Source: Rikenellaceae bacterium (GTDB taxonomy: Bacteria > Bacteroidota > Bacteroidia > Bacteroidales > Rikenellaceae). From it: a stretch of DNA of 50,460 bases. Shown one piece after another: positions 33,177 to 41,051 of this stretch (position 1 is the stretch's first letter; each line of letters starts with the position of its first letter). The stretch lies in the NCBI GenBank assembly GCA_017379895.1, contig JAFNVH010000056.1, positions 1 to 50,460 on the forward strand, written 5' to 3'. The translations under genes and the position numbers were made by a program. The notes beneath the pieces were generated by a model, which was not told the DNA's origin, searched no databases, and saw nothing but the letters and a program-made list of their open reading frames with translations.

Positions 33177-33672
33177 CGTCGTAGTTGTCGTCGCCCTCAA
33201 AATCGTTGAAATCACCCATCATCTCGTCGAATGCCGAGCCTTCGGCCTCGCTCATCGTCGGATCGTACTGATCGGGAGCGGGTTCCTCCGAGAGAGTTAC
33301 GCGGGGATACTCTACTCCCTCCTTTGCCTCACCGGCGCCGATCAATTCGAGATAGTAAGCGCGATCACCAAACATATCGAACTGATAGATCAATCTGTCG
33401 CGGTTGTGATGCATCAACTGACCCAGCACAACGCCATCCATCGGAACGGGAGCATCCTCGCCCATATCGCCCATATCTTCGAGTGTGAACTCGCGGAGCT
33501 TGTTCCAGCGGTCATCGGCCGTAAAGAACGAAGTCATAGCGGGGTCATATTCGAGGTCGTTGCGAATAAACTCTTCGAAATCAATCAGCGACATATCGTA
33601 TAGTGCTTCGTAATCACGCACGAAACGATCATTCTCGTCGCTCAACATTCTAAATTTGAAAACCATCGACAT
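33166..33672 (-). CDS. pRiA4b ORF-3-like (IS1096 TnpR passenger-type) protein
   Basis: The 168-residue acidic protein opens MSMVFKFRMLSDENDRFVRD. It shows the ...FEEFIRNDLEYDPAMTSFFTADDRWNK pattern, then the GQLMHHNRDRLIYQFDMFGDRAYYLEL core and an Asp/Glu-rich tail. This matches the pRiA4b ORF-3-like family, often labelled 'IS1096 element passenger TnpR family' in Bacteroidota, whose function is unknown. The label is a database name; no transposase or element ends are seen here. It has its own promoter and overlaps the miaA start by 11 bp, so it is probably a stable chromosomal gene. Confidence 0.8.
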   Translation of the reverse strand: MSMVFKFRMLSDENDRFVRDYEALYDMSLIDFEEFIRNDLEYDPAMTSFFTADDRWNKLREFTLEDMGDMGEDAPVPMDGVVLGQLMHHNRDRLIYQFDMFGDRAYYLELIGAGEAKEGVEYPRVTLSEEPAPDQYDPTMSEAEGSAFDEMMGDFNDFEGDDNYDDEF

Positions 33673-33703
33673 AGTTGTGTCTGTAATTTTTAATTCCTAT
33701 GCA

Positions 33704-33734
33704 CAAAGATACACAAAAACTCGATTTCGCCAAA
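33704..33734 (-). promoter_or_regulatory. Promoter of the pRiA4b-like gene and miaA
   Basis: On the minus strand TTTG (33731-33734), a 19-bp spacer and TATCTTTG (33704-33711) form a full promoter, 31 nt before the ATG. Confidence 0.78.
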
Positions 33735-33759
33735 TGCCAAACCCGATCTCAATGCTATT

Positions 33760-34803
33760 TTAACCGATATTTTTCAGCCACTCCAACACATCTGCAGCAT
33801 CGGGATAGTCGGTTAGTGAGGGGTGCTGTGTAGAGCCTAGAGTGGTGGCACGGCGGAGAGGAGCGCAGTTGACTGCGTATTGAGATATGAAATTCGAGTC
33901 GTTGCACGCTACGCATTGTATCTCCTCGTCGTTTATCGAGAGCCACTCGGCAACCTCCGCCAACGACGAGTATCGAGCGATGTTAATTTGCGAAATTGCG
34001 GTTGGAAACGCACGTTCCTCAATCAGCACAGAGTGCCCCAAATCGGTGTGCGCTACCCCATTCATCGCCAATATTGCGCGATGCTGGCGATAGTTGTTGA
34101 TGTAGCCCGTGTTGTGACTATTGTATGCGCGCATCGTTTCAGCGAGTTGTGTCGTGTCGTAGTTCTCGGGTGCGAAAATCAGTGAGATATTTCGACAGCC
34201 AAGTCCTGAATACATATATATATCGCTACACAGCGCGCTTAAATCGGTCTTAGATTCGGTGCCCGTTAGGATCGCCACTGAGGAGCGACTACCGCGCAGG
34301 AGCATAGGTAACGAGCCATATTCGGCTTGAAAATGGCGTACGGCATTGTCGCTGCCCGTAGCAATAACAGCATCGGGAATACTCTTTCTGTCAAATAGCT
34401 CGACCAAAACAGCTGGATAGATCTCGTGCAGTTGATCAATGACGAATTGCATCAGCACGCGATCCTTGCTCGAAGGCTTGACCAAGCAGCGATTGCCGCT
34501 TGCGATGACGCAGAGCAGATCAAAGAAACCCACAAGCGGAATGTTACCTGCCATAACAACCAAAACGCTACGCGGCGTAGTGACGGGCAAGCTCGGATAG
34601 CGATCGAGCCACGTACGCAGATGATTTTCGTTCAACATTTGTGAGCGAATTGCCTCGATGGCATTGCGAATCTCAACTTCGGAAAACCAGCTGTTTGCTG
34701 CGCTTGCGTCGTTGATCACCTGGCACGATGTGGGATCCTCGCCGAAGTGCGCCAAACGCTCACCTAGCGATACGAATAAATGTATGATCTGCTCCTTGTT
34801 CAT
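33760..34803 (-). CDS. LuxC-like acyl-CoA reductase family protein
   Basis: The 347-residue protein matches the LuxC/acyl-CoA reductase family: VVMAGNIPLVGFFDLLCVI (83-101), a nucleotide-loop region near KPSSKDR and the catalytic Cys at C203 in YSGLGCRNISL. LuxC reduces activated fatty acids to aldehydes; no luciferase or acyl-transferase gene is present here, so its native role in this lineage is unknown. The ATG at 34803 lies only 4 nt after a TATCTTTG box, so the transcript may be leaderless. It is monocistronic; the next gene downstream has its own promoter. Confidence 0.85.
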   Translation of the reverse strand: MNKEQIIHLFVSLGERLAHFGEDPTSCQVINDASAANSWFSEVEIRNAIEAIRSQMLNENHLRTWLDRYPSLPVTTPRSVLVVMAGNIPLVGFFDLLCVIASGNRCLVKPSSKDRVLMQFVIDQLHEIYPAVLVELFDRKSIPDAVIATGSDNAVRHFQAEYGSLPMLLRGSRSSVAILTGTESKTDLSALCSDIYMYSGLGCRNISLIFAPENYDTTQLAETMRAYNSHNTGYINNYRQHRAILAMNGVAHTDLGHSVLIEERAFPTAISQINIARYSSLAEVAEWLSINDEEIQCVACNDSNFISQYAVNCAPLRRATTLGSTQHPSLTDYPDAADVLEWLKNIG

Positions 34804-34807
34804 AGTG

Positions 34808-34815
34808 CAAAGATA
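34808..34815 (-). promoter_or_regulatory. -7 box of the acyl-CoA reductase gene
   Basis: The minus strand reads TATCTTTG, an exact match, ending 4 nt before the ATG. The transcription start would fall at or next to the start codon. The -33 box is weak. Confidence 0.55.
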
Positions 34816-34863
34816 GGAAATATTCGCAGATAATTGTGGCTGGTCTGTTTTTTGATTGTCATT

Positions 34864-34894
34864 TTTGCGAGATTCGAAAAAATGGTTATCTTTG
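34864..34894 (+). promoter_or_regulatory. Promoter of rho-S1/P1 nuclease-hydrolase
   Basis: TTTG (34864-34867), a 19-bp spacer and TATCTTTG (34887-34894) form a full promoter. It gives a leader of about 75 nt before the rho ATG. Confidence 0.78.
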
Positions 34895-34975
34895 TGCCAT
34901 CGAATTAATCAAAAGTCGTTCATTCGAACGATATGTCAATCCAAAATCAGATATTTATTTTCACACGTTACATAT

Positions 34976-36586
34976 ATGCAAGATTTAGATGCATTGAAAA
35001 TGAAAAGTTTGGCCGAGTTGCGACAAATAGCCAAAGCATTGGGTATCAACGAGCAACTGAAAAAGAAGGAACTGCTTGATCGTATTATCGAGGTTGCTTC
35101 GGGTGCATCGGCCGAAACCCTAGAAAATGCGCCGAAAGGCTCTGCCGATAAGGCTAAACGTACTCGCCGTCCGCGTGTAAATACTACTCGTGTCGAAGAT
35201 GCGAAAACCAATATCCCCACATCGGAGCAACCGAATGATGCCGAGCCGATTGTTGATGAGCCCAAAGCAGAGGTAGTCGAGGAGGCTGCACCCGTAGCAC
35301 AGCCCAAGAAACGCGGTCGTAAACCGAAGAATCAAGCTGTTGAGCAGGCTCCTGAAAAGATCGAGGAAGAGTCTGAGGGTCAGATTGCCGATATGCCTGA
35401 GTTGGAGTACGAAATGGCTCGCAACGAGCACTATGTTGACGAGGAAGAGATCATTACCAAAGACGATTTCGCTGGCGAGATTGAAGGGGAAGGCGTGTTG
35501 GAGATTATGCCTGACGGTTATGGTTTCTTGCGCTCGGCTGATTATAACTATTTGAACTCTCCCGATGACGTATATGTATCGCCGTCGCAGATCAAGTTGT
35601 TTGGACTGAAACCAGGTGATACGGTCAGTGGTACGATCCGTCCACCGAAGGAGGGTGAGAAATACTTCCCTCTGATCAAGGTAATGGAGATCAATGGTTT
35701 GGAGCCAGAGTATGTGCGCGATCGAGTGCAGTTTGAGTTCCTGACTCCCCTATTCCCTAGCGAGAAATTCAATCTTACGAATAATGGCCACAATACGATT
35801 TCGAATCGCGTGGTTGATCTCTTCTCGCCTATTGGCAAAGGTCAGCGTGGTCTGATCGTAGCACAGCCTAAGACGGGTAAAACGCTTCTGTTACAGTCGA
35901 TTGCAAATGCAATCGCAGATAATCATCCTGAGGTTTATATGATCGTACTGCTTATTGACGAGCGTCCCGAGGAGGTGACCGAGATGGCTCGCAATGTTAA
36001 GGCAGAGGTTATCGCATCGACCTTCGATGAACAGGCGTCGCGTCACGTTAAGGTTGCCGAGATGGTACTAGACAAGGCGAAACGAATGGTTGAGTGCGGC
36101 CACGATGTTGTGATCTTCCTCGACTCGATTACCCGTTTGGCGCGTGCATATAACTCGGTGCAGCCTGCGTCGGGTAAGGTGCTTTCGGGTGGTGTCGATG
36201 CTAATGCGTTGCACAAACCTAAGCGTTTCTTCGGTGCGGCACGTAATACCGAGGAGAAGGGTTCACTGACCATTATTGCAACGGCTCTGATTGATACCGG
36301 CTCGAAGATGGACGAGGTGATTTTCGAGGAGTTCAAGGGTACGGGTAATATGGAGTTGCAGCTTGATCGCAAGTTGGCCGACAAGCGTATCTTCCCCGCC
36401 GTGAATGTGATTGCGTCGGGTACGCGTCGCGAGGATCTGCTACTCAATAAGGAGGTGATCAACCGTACTTGGGTACTGCGTCGTTTCTTGGCTGATATGA
36501 CTACAGTCGAGGCTATGGAGCACACCAAGAAACATATGGAGCGCACGCTCGACAACGAGGAGTTCCTGCTTACGATGAACCAATAA
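34976..36586 (+). CDS. rho: Transcription termination factor Rho with long disordered insert
   Basis: Rho is the hexameric RNA helicase that ends factor-dependent transcription. The 536 residues exceed E. coli Rho (419) because of an insert. Residues 1-42 are a Rho_N/SAP-like domain ([18 protein letters not shown]). Residues 43-168 are low complexity with alternating basic and acidic blocks, including KKRGRKPKN (111-119) and an acidic EEESEG/EEEII end. Residues 169-240 are the RNA-binding domain ([15 protein letters not shown]). The Walker A loop is near 296-303 (AQPKTGKT). I chose the ATG at 34976 after a 75-nt leader; a longer frame starts upstream of the promoter. Confidence 0.96.
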   Translation: MQDLDALKMKSLAELRQIAKALGINEQLKKKELLDRIIEVASGASAETLENAPKGSADKAKRTRRPRVNTTRVEDAKTNIPTSEQPNDAEPIVDEPKAEVVEEAAPVAQPKKRGRKPKNQAVEQAPEKIEEESEGQIADMPELEYEMARNEHYVDEEEIITKDDFAGEIEGEGVLEIMPDGYGFLRSADYNYLNSPDDVYVSPSQIKLFGLKPGDTVSGTIRPPKEGEKYFPLIKVMEINGLEPEYVRDRVQFEFLTPLFPSEKFNLTNNGHNTISNRVVDLFSPIGKGQRGLIVAQPKTGKTLLLQSIANAIADNHPEVYMIVLLIDERPEEVTEMARNVKAEVIASTFDEQASRHVKVAEMVLDKAKRMVECGHDVVIFLDSITRLARAYNSVQPASGKVLSGGVDANALHKPKRFFGAARNTEEKGSLTIIATALIDTGSKMDEVIFEEFKGTGNMELQLDRKLADKRIFPAVNVIASGTRREDLLLNKEVINRTWVLRRFLADMTTVEAMEHTKKHMERTLDNEEFLLTMNQ

Positions 36587-36601
36587 AAAACTATAAGACC
36601 T

Positions 36602-37372
36602 ATGAAAAGACTTATTACAATTATGCTGTTGGCACTGACGGTGCAGACCGCAGCTGCGTGGGGCCCGAAGGGTCACGACGTGGTAGCATATATTGCCGAG
36701 TGCAATGTCAATAAACGAGTGAAAGCGAAGGTTATGGAGGCTCTGGGCGGCCATACATTTACCTATTATTCGTCTTGGGCAGACAATATTCGCAATTTCC
36801 CCGAGTATCGTCACACCTCGACTTGGCACTATGCAAATGTCGATGAGGGTTACACCTATGCAACTATGCCCAAGAATCCTAAAGGCGATGTGCTGACTGC
36901 CGTAACGCTGATTGTTGAGCAGTTGAAGAGCGGCAAGATTACTCCCGAGGAAGAGGACGTTTATCTGCGAATGTTGATTCACTTTGTTGGCGATATGCAC
37001 TGCCCGATGCACGCAGGTCGTTTGAGCGACTTAGGAGGCAACCAGGTGATGATCAAGTGGTTTGGTCGTGACGCTAAGTTGCACGCAGTGTGGGACGATC
37101 TGATTGTTGAGAGCGTTCGCAAATGGAGCTACTCGGAGTGGCAGCGCGAGATCGACAACGTGTCGAAGGAGGAGCGTGAGGTAATGGCCGCAGGTACACC
37201 GCTCGATTGGATGAACGAAACGGTCGAGATTTGCAAGAAGGTCTATGAGGATGCTCCTGCGGGCTCGGAGTTGTCGTGGGACTACCAGAATGAGAACTTC
37301 CCTCTGCTCGAAATGCAGTTGCGCAAGGCGGGTTATCGCTTGGCACGTTTGTTAAACGAGATTTACAAGTAA
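36602..37372 (+). CDS. Secreted S1/P1-type nuclease
   Basis: The 256-residue protein has a signal peptide cleaved before W20 (AAA-WGPKGH). In this family the mature N-terminal Trp is itself a zinc ligand. The other ligands are visible: H25, D61 (WADNIR), H76 (WHY), H127, D131 and H137 (HFVGDMHCPMH), and H161/D165 (LHAVWDD). It should degrade single-stranded nucleic acids or 3'-nucleotides in the periplasm. It is 15 bp after rho in the same unit and 4 bp before the hydrolase gene. Confidence 0.92.
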   Translation: MKRLITIMLLALTVQTAAAWGPKGHDVVAYIAECNVNKRVKAKVMEALGGHTFTYYSSWADNIRNFPEYRHTSTWHYANVDEGYTYATMPKNPKGDVLTAVTLIVEQLKSGKITPEEEDVYLRMLIHFVGDMHCPMHAGRLSDLGGNQVMIKWFGRDAKLHAVWDDLIVESVRKWSYSEWQREIDNVSKEEREVMAAGTPLDWMNETVEICKKVYEDAPAGSELSWDYQNENFPLLEMQLRKAGYRLARLLNEIYK

Positions 37373-37376
37373 CGAT

Positions 37377-38381
37377 ATGAAACGCATTATTATTCCTGCG
37401 CTTGTAATTCTTGGCGCAATGATGTCGGCTTTTGCGGCGTCGCCCCGCCACGCTAAGCGTTCGGCTCACGACTATACAATCGAGCGTTACGATTCGCTCT
37501 ATGGTGATATCGCGGTTACGATCGACCGCCCTACGCAGTTGATCAAGGGTGCTCCGACCTATATCGTTTTCTTCGCCCTGCCCAATACCAACACCGTGAA
37601 GTGGATCTCGGGTCGTACGGTCGAGGAAGGTGGCGATCGTCGCTACAATATTCAGCACGTAGGTGCGCAGACTCGTTTCTTGCGCGATAAGATGCCCGAC
37701 TGCAATTTGCTGGTCGCTTATATGGGCGAGAAGAATCGCTCGTGGCCGACCTATATCCGCAATCGCGAGCGTTCGGGTCAGATCATCTGCAACATCATCG
37801 ACAGTATTACCAATCTCTATAAGGCTTACGATCCCCGCATTGTGTTGAGTGGTCATAGCGGTGGCGGCCGTGTGTTGTTGCGCTATATCGAGCAGGTGCG
37901 AGAGATTCCCGACAATGTTGAGCGCATCGTGATTCTCGATAGCGACTATGCTTACGATGATGCTCTGCACCTCGATAAACTCGTTGAATGGCTCGATAAA
38001 TCGAAGAAACATACGCTGTTTACATCGGTTTATTGCGATAGCGTGGTTGTGTCGAATGGTAAGAATATCGTTTCGGCGCGCGGTGGTACGTGGTATCGTA
38101 CGGGCTGGCTGCGTCGCGGTTTGGCCGAGCATTATGATTTCGAGACTGAGCAGGTAGATTCGTCGCTGACCTACTATGAGGGCAAGCGCGGCCAGATTCA
38201 GATGTGGTTTAAGATGACTACTCCCGATGTTAGCTACCATAGCACGTTGGTTGATCGCAATGGTTTCATTCAGTCGATGTTGGGTGGTACTAAACTCGAT
38301 GGTAATGGTTATGTATATTGGGGCGATCGCGCCTATACTAACTACATCGAGGATCATCCGAAGACTGAGAACCTTGATTAA
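37377..38381 (+). CDS. Secreted alpha/beta hydrolase-like protein
   Basis: The 334-residue protein has a signal peptide (MKRIIIPALVILGAMMSAFA). The nucleophile elbow GHSGGG (159-164, S161) follows the IVLSGH strand, and LDSDYAYDD is a plausible acid-residue region; the catalytic His is not clear by eye. The fold suggests a serine esterase or peptidase, and the substrate is unknown. It follows the S1/P1 nuclease by 4 bp and ends the rho transcription unit just before a terminator. Confidence 0.7.
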   Translation: MKRIIIPALVILGAMMSAFAASPRHAKRSAHDYTIERYDSLYGDIAVTIDRPTQLIKGAPTYIVFFALPNTNTVKWISGRTVEEGGDRRYNIQHVGAQTRFLRDKMPDCNLLVAYMGEKNRSWPTYIRNRERSGQIICNIIDSITNLYKAYDPRIVLSGHSGGGRVLLRYIEQVREIPDNVERIVILDSDYAYDDALHLDKLVEWLDKSKKHTLFTSVYCDSVVVSNGKNIVSARGGTWYRTGWLRRGLAEHYDFETEQVDSSLTYYEGKRGQIQMWFKMTTPDVSYHSTLVDRNGFIQSMLGGTKLDGNGYVYWGDRAYTNYIEDHPKTENLD

Positions 38382-38388
38382 TAAGACT

Positions 38389-38428
38389 AAACCCGCGATG
38401 CGAAAAATTGCGTCGCGGGTTTCTTTTT
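38389..38428 (+). terminator. Terminator of the rho unit
   Basis: AAACCCGCGA (38389-38398) pairs perfectly with TCGCGGGTTT (38413-38422), followed by CTTTTT. Confidence 0.9.
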
Positions 38429-38441
38429 ATCGAAAAATTGC

Positions 38442-38449
38442 TATCTTTG
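38442..38449 (+). promoter_or_regulatory. -7 box of the tRNA-Gly promoter
   Basis: TATCTTTG is an exact match, 19 nt before the mature tRNA. The -33 region overlaps the preceding terminator and lacks a clean TTG. Confidence 0.55.
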
Positions 38450-38468
38450 TAATTGTAAAAACGCTGAT

Positions 38469-38543
38469 GCGGGTGTAGCTCAGTGGTAGAGCATCGGCTT
38501 CCCAAGCCGAGGGCCACGGGTTCGACCCCCGCCACCCGCTCCA
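38469..38543 (+). tRNA. tRNA-Gly (anticodon CCC)
   Basis: The sequence folds as a tRNA: acceptor GCGGGTG with CACCCGC, D-arm AGCTCAGTGGTAGAGC, anticodon stem TCGGC/GCCGA with loop TTCCCAA (anticodon CCC), and T-arm with GGGTTCGACCCCC. The CCA end is encoded (38541-38543). A TATCTTTG box lies 19 nt upstream and a bidirectional terminator follows directly. Confidence 0.97.
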
Positions 38544-38589
38544 AAATAAAATCGCCCCGACCTTCGAAGGACTCGGGGCGATTTTATTT
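38544..38589. terminator. Bidirectional terminator between tRNA-Gly and thrA
   Basis: AAATAAAATCGCCCCGA (38544-38560) and TCGGGGCGATTTTATTT (38573-38589) are perfect 17-bp complements over a 12-nt loop. The A/T-rich outer part gives T-rich ends on both strands. Confidence 0.93.
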
Positions 38590-38604
38590 CGAATGAGGGT
38601 TGCG

Positions 38605-41040
38605 TTATCTCACATTGGCAATGCTGATCAGGTCGGCGAAAACACCCGCAGCCGTAACGCTTGCGCCTGCACCGTAACCCTTGATCTGCATTGGGTACTC
38701 CTTATATCGCTCGGTCGTGAGCGAGATCACGTTGTTACTGCCCGAGAGGTTATAGAGCGAATTCTCCGCGCTAATCTCCTTCAAGCCAACCGACGCCTTG
38801 CCGCGATTGTACTCGGCAACGAAACGCCAACGCAGACCCTTCGCCTCCATTCGCTGGCGCTCGGCCTCAAACTGAGCGTCAAGCTCGGGAATACGTGCCC
38901 AGAACTCGTCCAAAGTGCCCTCGAAATATTTATCGGGAATAAACAGGTGTTTCTCGACATCGCTCTGCTCGATACGATACTCCGCTTCGCGGGTCAGGAT
39001 CACCAGCTTGCGCACAACATCCATTCCGCACAGGTCGATACGTGGATCGGGTTCGGCATAGCCAGCCTCGCACGCCATCTTAATAGCCTTGCTCAGCGGA
39101 ATCTCGGCACTCATCACATCGAAAATATAGTTGAGCGTGCCCGACACAACAGCCTCGATGCGCAAGATGCGGTCGCCACTCTTAATGAGCGAGCCGATAG
39201 TGCTAATGATAGGTAGACCTGCGCCCACATTTGTCTCGTAGAGGAACTTAATACCGCGACGGCGAGCTGTCTTCTTCAGGCGATCGTAGGTGTCATAGTC
39301 CGACGATGCAGCGACCTTATTTGCCGCAACGACCGAAACGTTCGCGTCGAGCAGCTTCTGGTATGTCTGCGCCACATCGTAGCTTGCCGTGCAATCGACA
39401 AATACCGAGTTGAAGATATTGGCGCGCACCACCTCGTCGGTAAATGCCTGTGACGACGATTCGATCGTCGACTCGGCCATCAGACGACGATAGTCGTGCA
39501 GATCGATACCCTCGCGGTTGATAATCATACGACGCGAGTTAGCAATGCCGATCACGTTTATTTTGAGCGAATTTTCCTCAGCCAACTTCTGTTGCTGCTT
39601 AGCGATTTGATCGAGCAGGTTGCTACCGACCAGACCCACACCCGCAATAAATACATTTAGCACCTGATACTCCGATAGGAAGAACGAGTCGTGGATTACG
39701 TTCAGCGCCTTGCGCAGGCTATCAAGCGAAATGACGAACGAGATGTTGGTCTCCGATGCACCCTGTGAGCAGGCGATCACGTTGATACCGTTGCGACCCA
39801 GCGTATTGAACAACTGACCAGCGACACCGGGCGTATGTTTCATATTCTCGCCAACGATAGCTACCGTAGCCAGATCGTGCATTGCGATGATCTCGTTGAT
39901 TTCACCCTGCGAAATCTCCTTCGCAAACTCGCGCGTCAGTTCCTCGACTGCCTTTGCCGAATCCGACTCATTGACACCAATCGAGGTTGTGTTCTCCGAA
40001 GCGGCCTGCGCCACGAAATAGACACTGATACCTGCTTCGGCCAACGTGCGGAAGATGCGCTGGTTGACACCGATAACACCCACCATACCAAGACCCTGAA
40101 TAGTCAGCAAGCAGGTGTCATTGATTGACGAGATACCCTTAATGCTACGCTCGTCAGCGCGGTGTTCGTTCGAGATGAGCGTACCTGCCGCATCCGGGTT
40201 GAACGTATTGCGGATACGGATCGGAATATTCTTGTGATAGACGGGGAAGATCGTTGGCGGGTAGACTACCTTAGCACCGAAGTTGCACAACTCGGTTGCC
40301 TCGGCAAAGGTCAAATGATCGATTACATAGGTGGTATTGATCACACGTGGATCTGCCGTCATAAAACCATCGACGTCGGTCCATATCTCCAACATATCGG
40401 CATTGAGAGCCGCTGCGACGATAGCCGCTGTGTAGTCCGAGCCGCCACGACCGAGGTTGGTCACATCGCCACTATCACGGTCCGACGAGATAAATCCACC
40501 CATAACCGTGCGTTGGGTCAACGTCGCAAATGCCTCGCGAATGCGCTCGTTGGTCTGCTCGAAATCGACGATATGCTTGTCGTAGTAGTGCGTCGTGCGG
40601 ATAATCGAGCGCGAGTCCTTCAACTCTGCCCCATCGATCACCGCCGCAATGATGGTCGACGACAGACGCTCGCCATAGCTGACAATCGTGTCGCGTGTGC
40701 GCTCCGAGAGATCCTTGATGAGGTAGATACCTTTGTAGATGTTCGACAACTCGTCGATCATTGCATCCACCTTCGCGCGAATCTCGACGGCCAATGCACT
40801 ATCGCCCATCAACTCCTTGATTGTCGAGTGGTGTTTATCAATAATGAACTGCAATTCGCCGATGTAGCTATCGTCGCCCGACGAGGCTAATTTAGCCGTA
40901 CGGATCAGTCGATCGGTGATGCCGCCCATTGCCGAAACAACGACAATAGTAGGTTCAGTCGACTGCTCGACAATCTGCTTCACTCTAAGCATTGCAGAGG
41001 CGGTACCCACAGAGGTACCGCCAAACTTCATAACTTTCAT
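38605..41040 (-). CDS. thrA: Bifunctional aspartokinase / homoserine dehydrogenase
   Basis: The 811-residue fusion catalyses the first and third steps of the aspartate pathway to threonine, methionine and isoleucine. The N-terminal kinase starts MKVMKFGGTSVG (KFGGTSVG at 5-12) with GRGGSDYTAAIVA. The middle has ACT-type regulatory segments (GMVGVIGVN, AIVGENM). The C-terminal dehydrogenase starts near the NAD loop GVGLVGSNL and holds the GTLNYIFD and EPDPRIDLCG segments. Feedback by threonine is known for the family and is inferred here. It is the last gene of the lepA unit; no thr leader peptide or attenuator is seen. Confidence 0.96.
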   Translation of the reverse strand: MKVMKFGGTSVGTASAMLRVKQIVEQSTEPTIVVVSAMGGITDRLIRTAKLASSGDDSYIGELQFIIDKHHSTIKELMGDSALAVEIRAKVDAMIDELSNIYKGIYLIKDLSERTRDTIVSYGERLSSTIIAAVIDGAELKDSRSIIRTTHYYDKHIVDFEQTNERIREAFATLTQRTVMGGFISSDRDSGDVTNLGRGGSDYTAAIVAAALNADMLEIWTDVDGFMTADPRVINTTYVIDHLTFAEATELCNFGAKVVYPPTIFPVYHKNIPIRIRNTFNPDAAGTLISNEHRADERSIKGISSINDTCLLTIQGLGMVGVIGVNQRIFRTLAEAGISVYFVAQAASENTTSIGVNESDSAKAVEELTREFAKEISQGEINEIIAMHDLATVAIVGENMKHTPGVAGQLFNTLGRNGINVIACSQGASETNISFVISLDSLRKALNVIHDSFFLSEYQVLNVFIAGVGLVGSNLLDQIAKQQQKLAEENSLKINVIGIANSRRMIINREGIDLHDYRRLMAESTIESSSQAFTDEVVRANIFNSVFVDCTASYDVAQTYQKLLDANVSVVAANKVAASSDYDTYDRLKKTARRRGIKFLYETNVGAGLPIISTIGSLIKSGDRILRIEAVVSGTLNYIFDVMSAEIPLSKAIKMACEAGYAEPDPRIDLCGMDVVRKLVILTREAEYRIEQSDVEKHLFIPDKYFEGTLDEFWARIPELDAQFEAERQRMEAKGLRWRFVAEYNRGKASVGLKEISAENSLYNLSGSNNVISLTTERYKEYPMQIKGYGAGASVTAAGVFADLISIANVR

Positions 41041-41051
41041 CTAAATTCTTT

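Noticed and set aside
33166-33672. Reading the pRiA4b-like gene as part of an insertion sequence
   Set aside because: No transposase, inverted ends or target duplication is present; the family name alone is not evidence.
37074-38357. A 427-codon minus-strand open frame antisense to the hydrolase and nuclease genes
   Set aside because: It crosses two well-supported plus-strand genes and resembles no known family.
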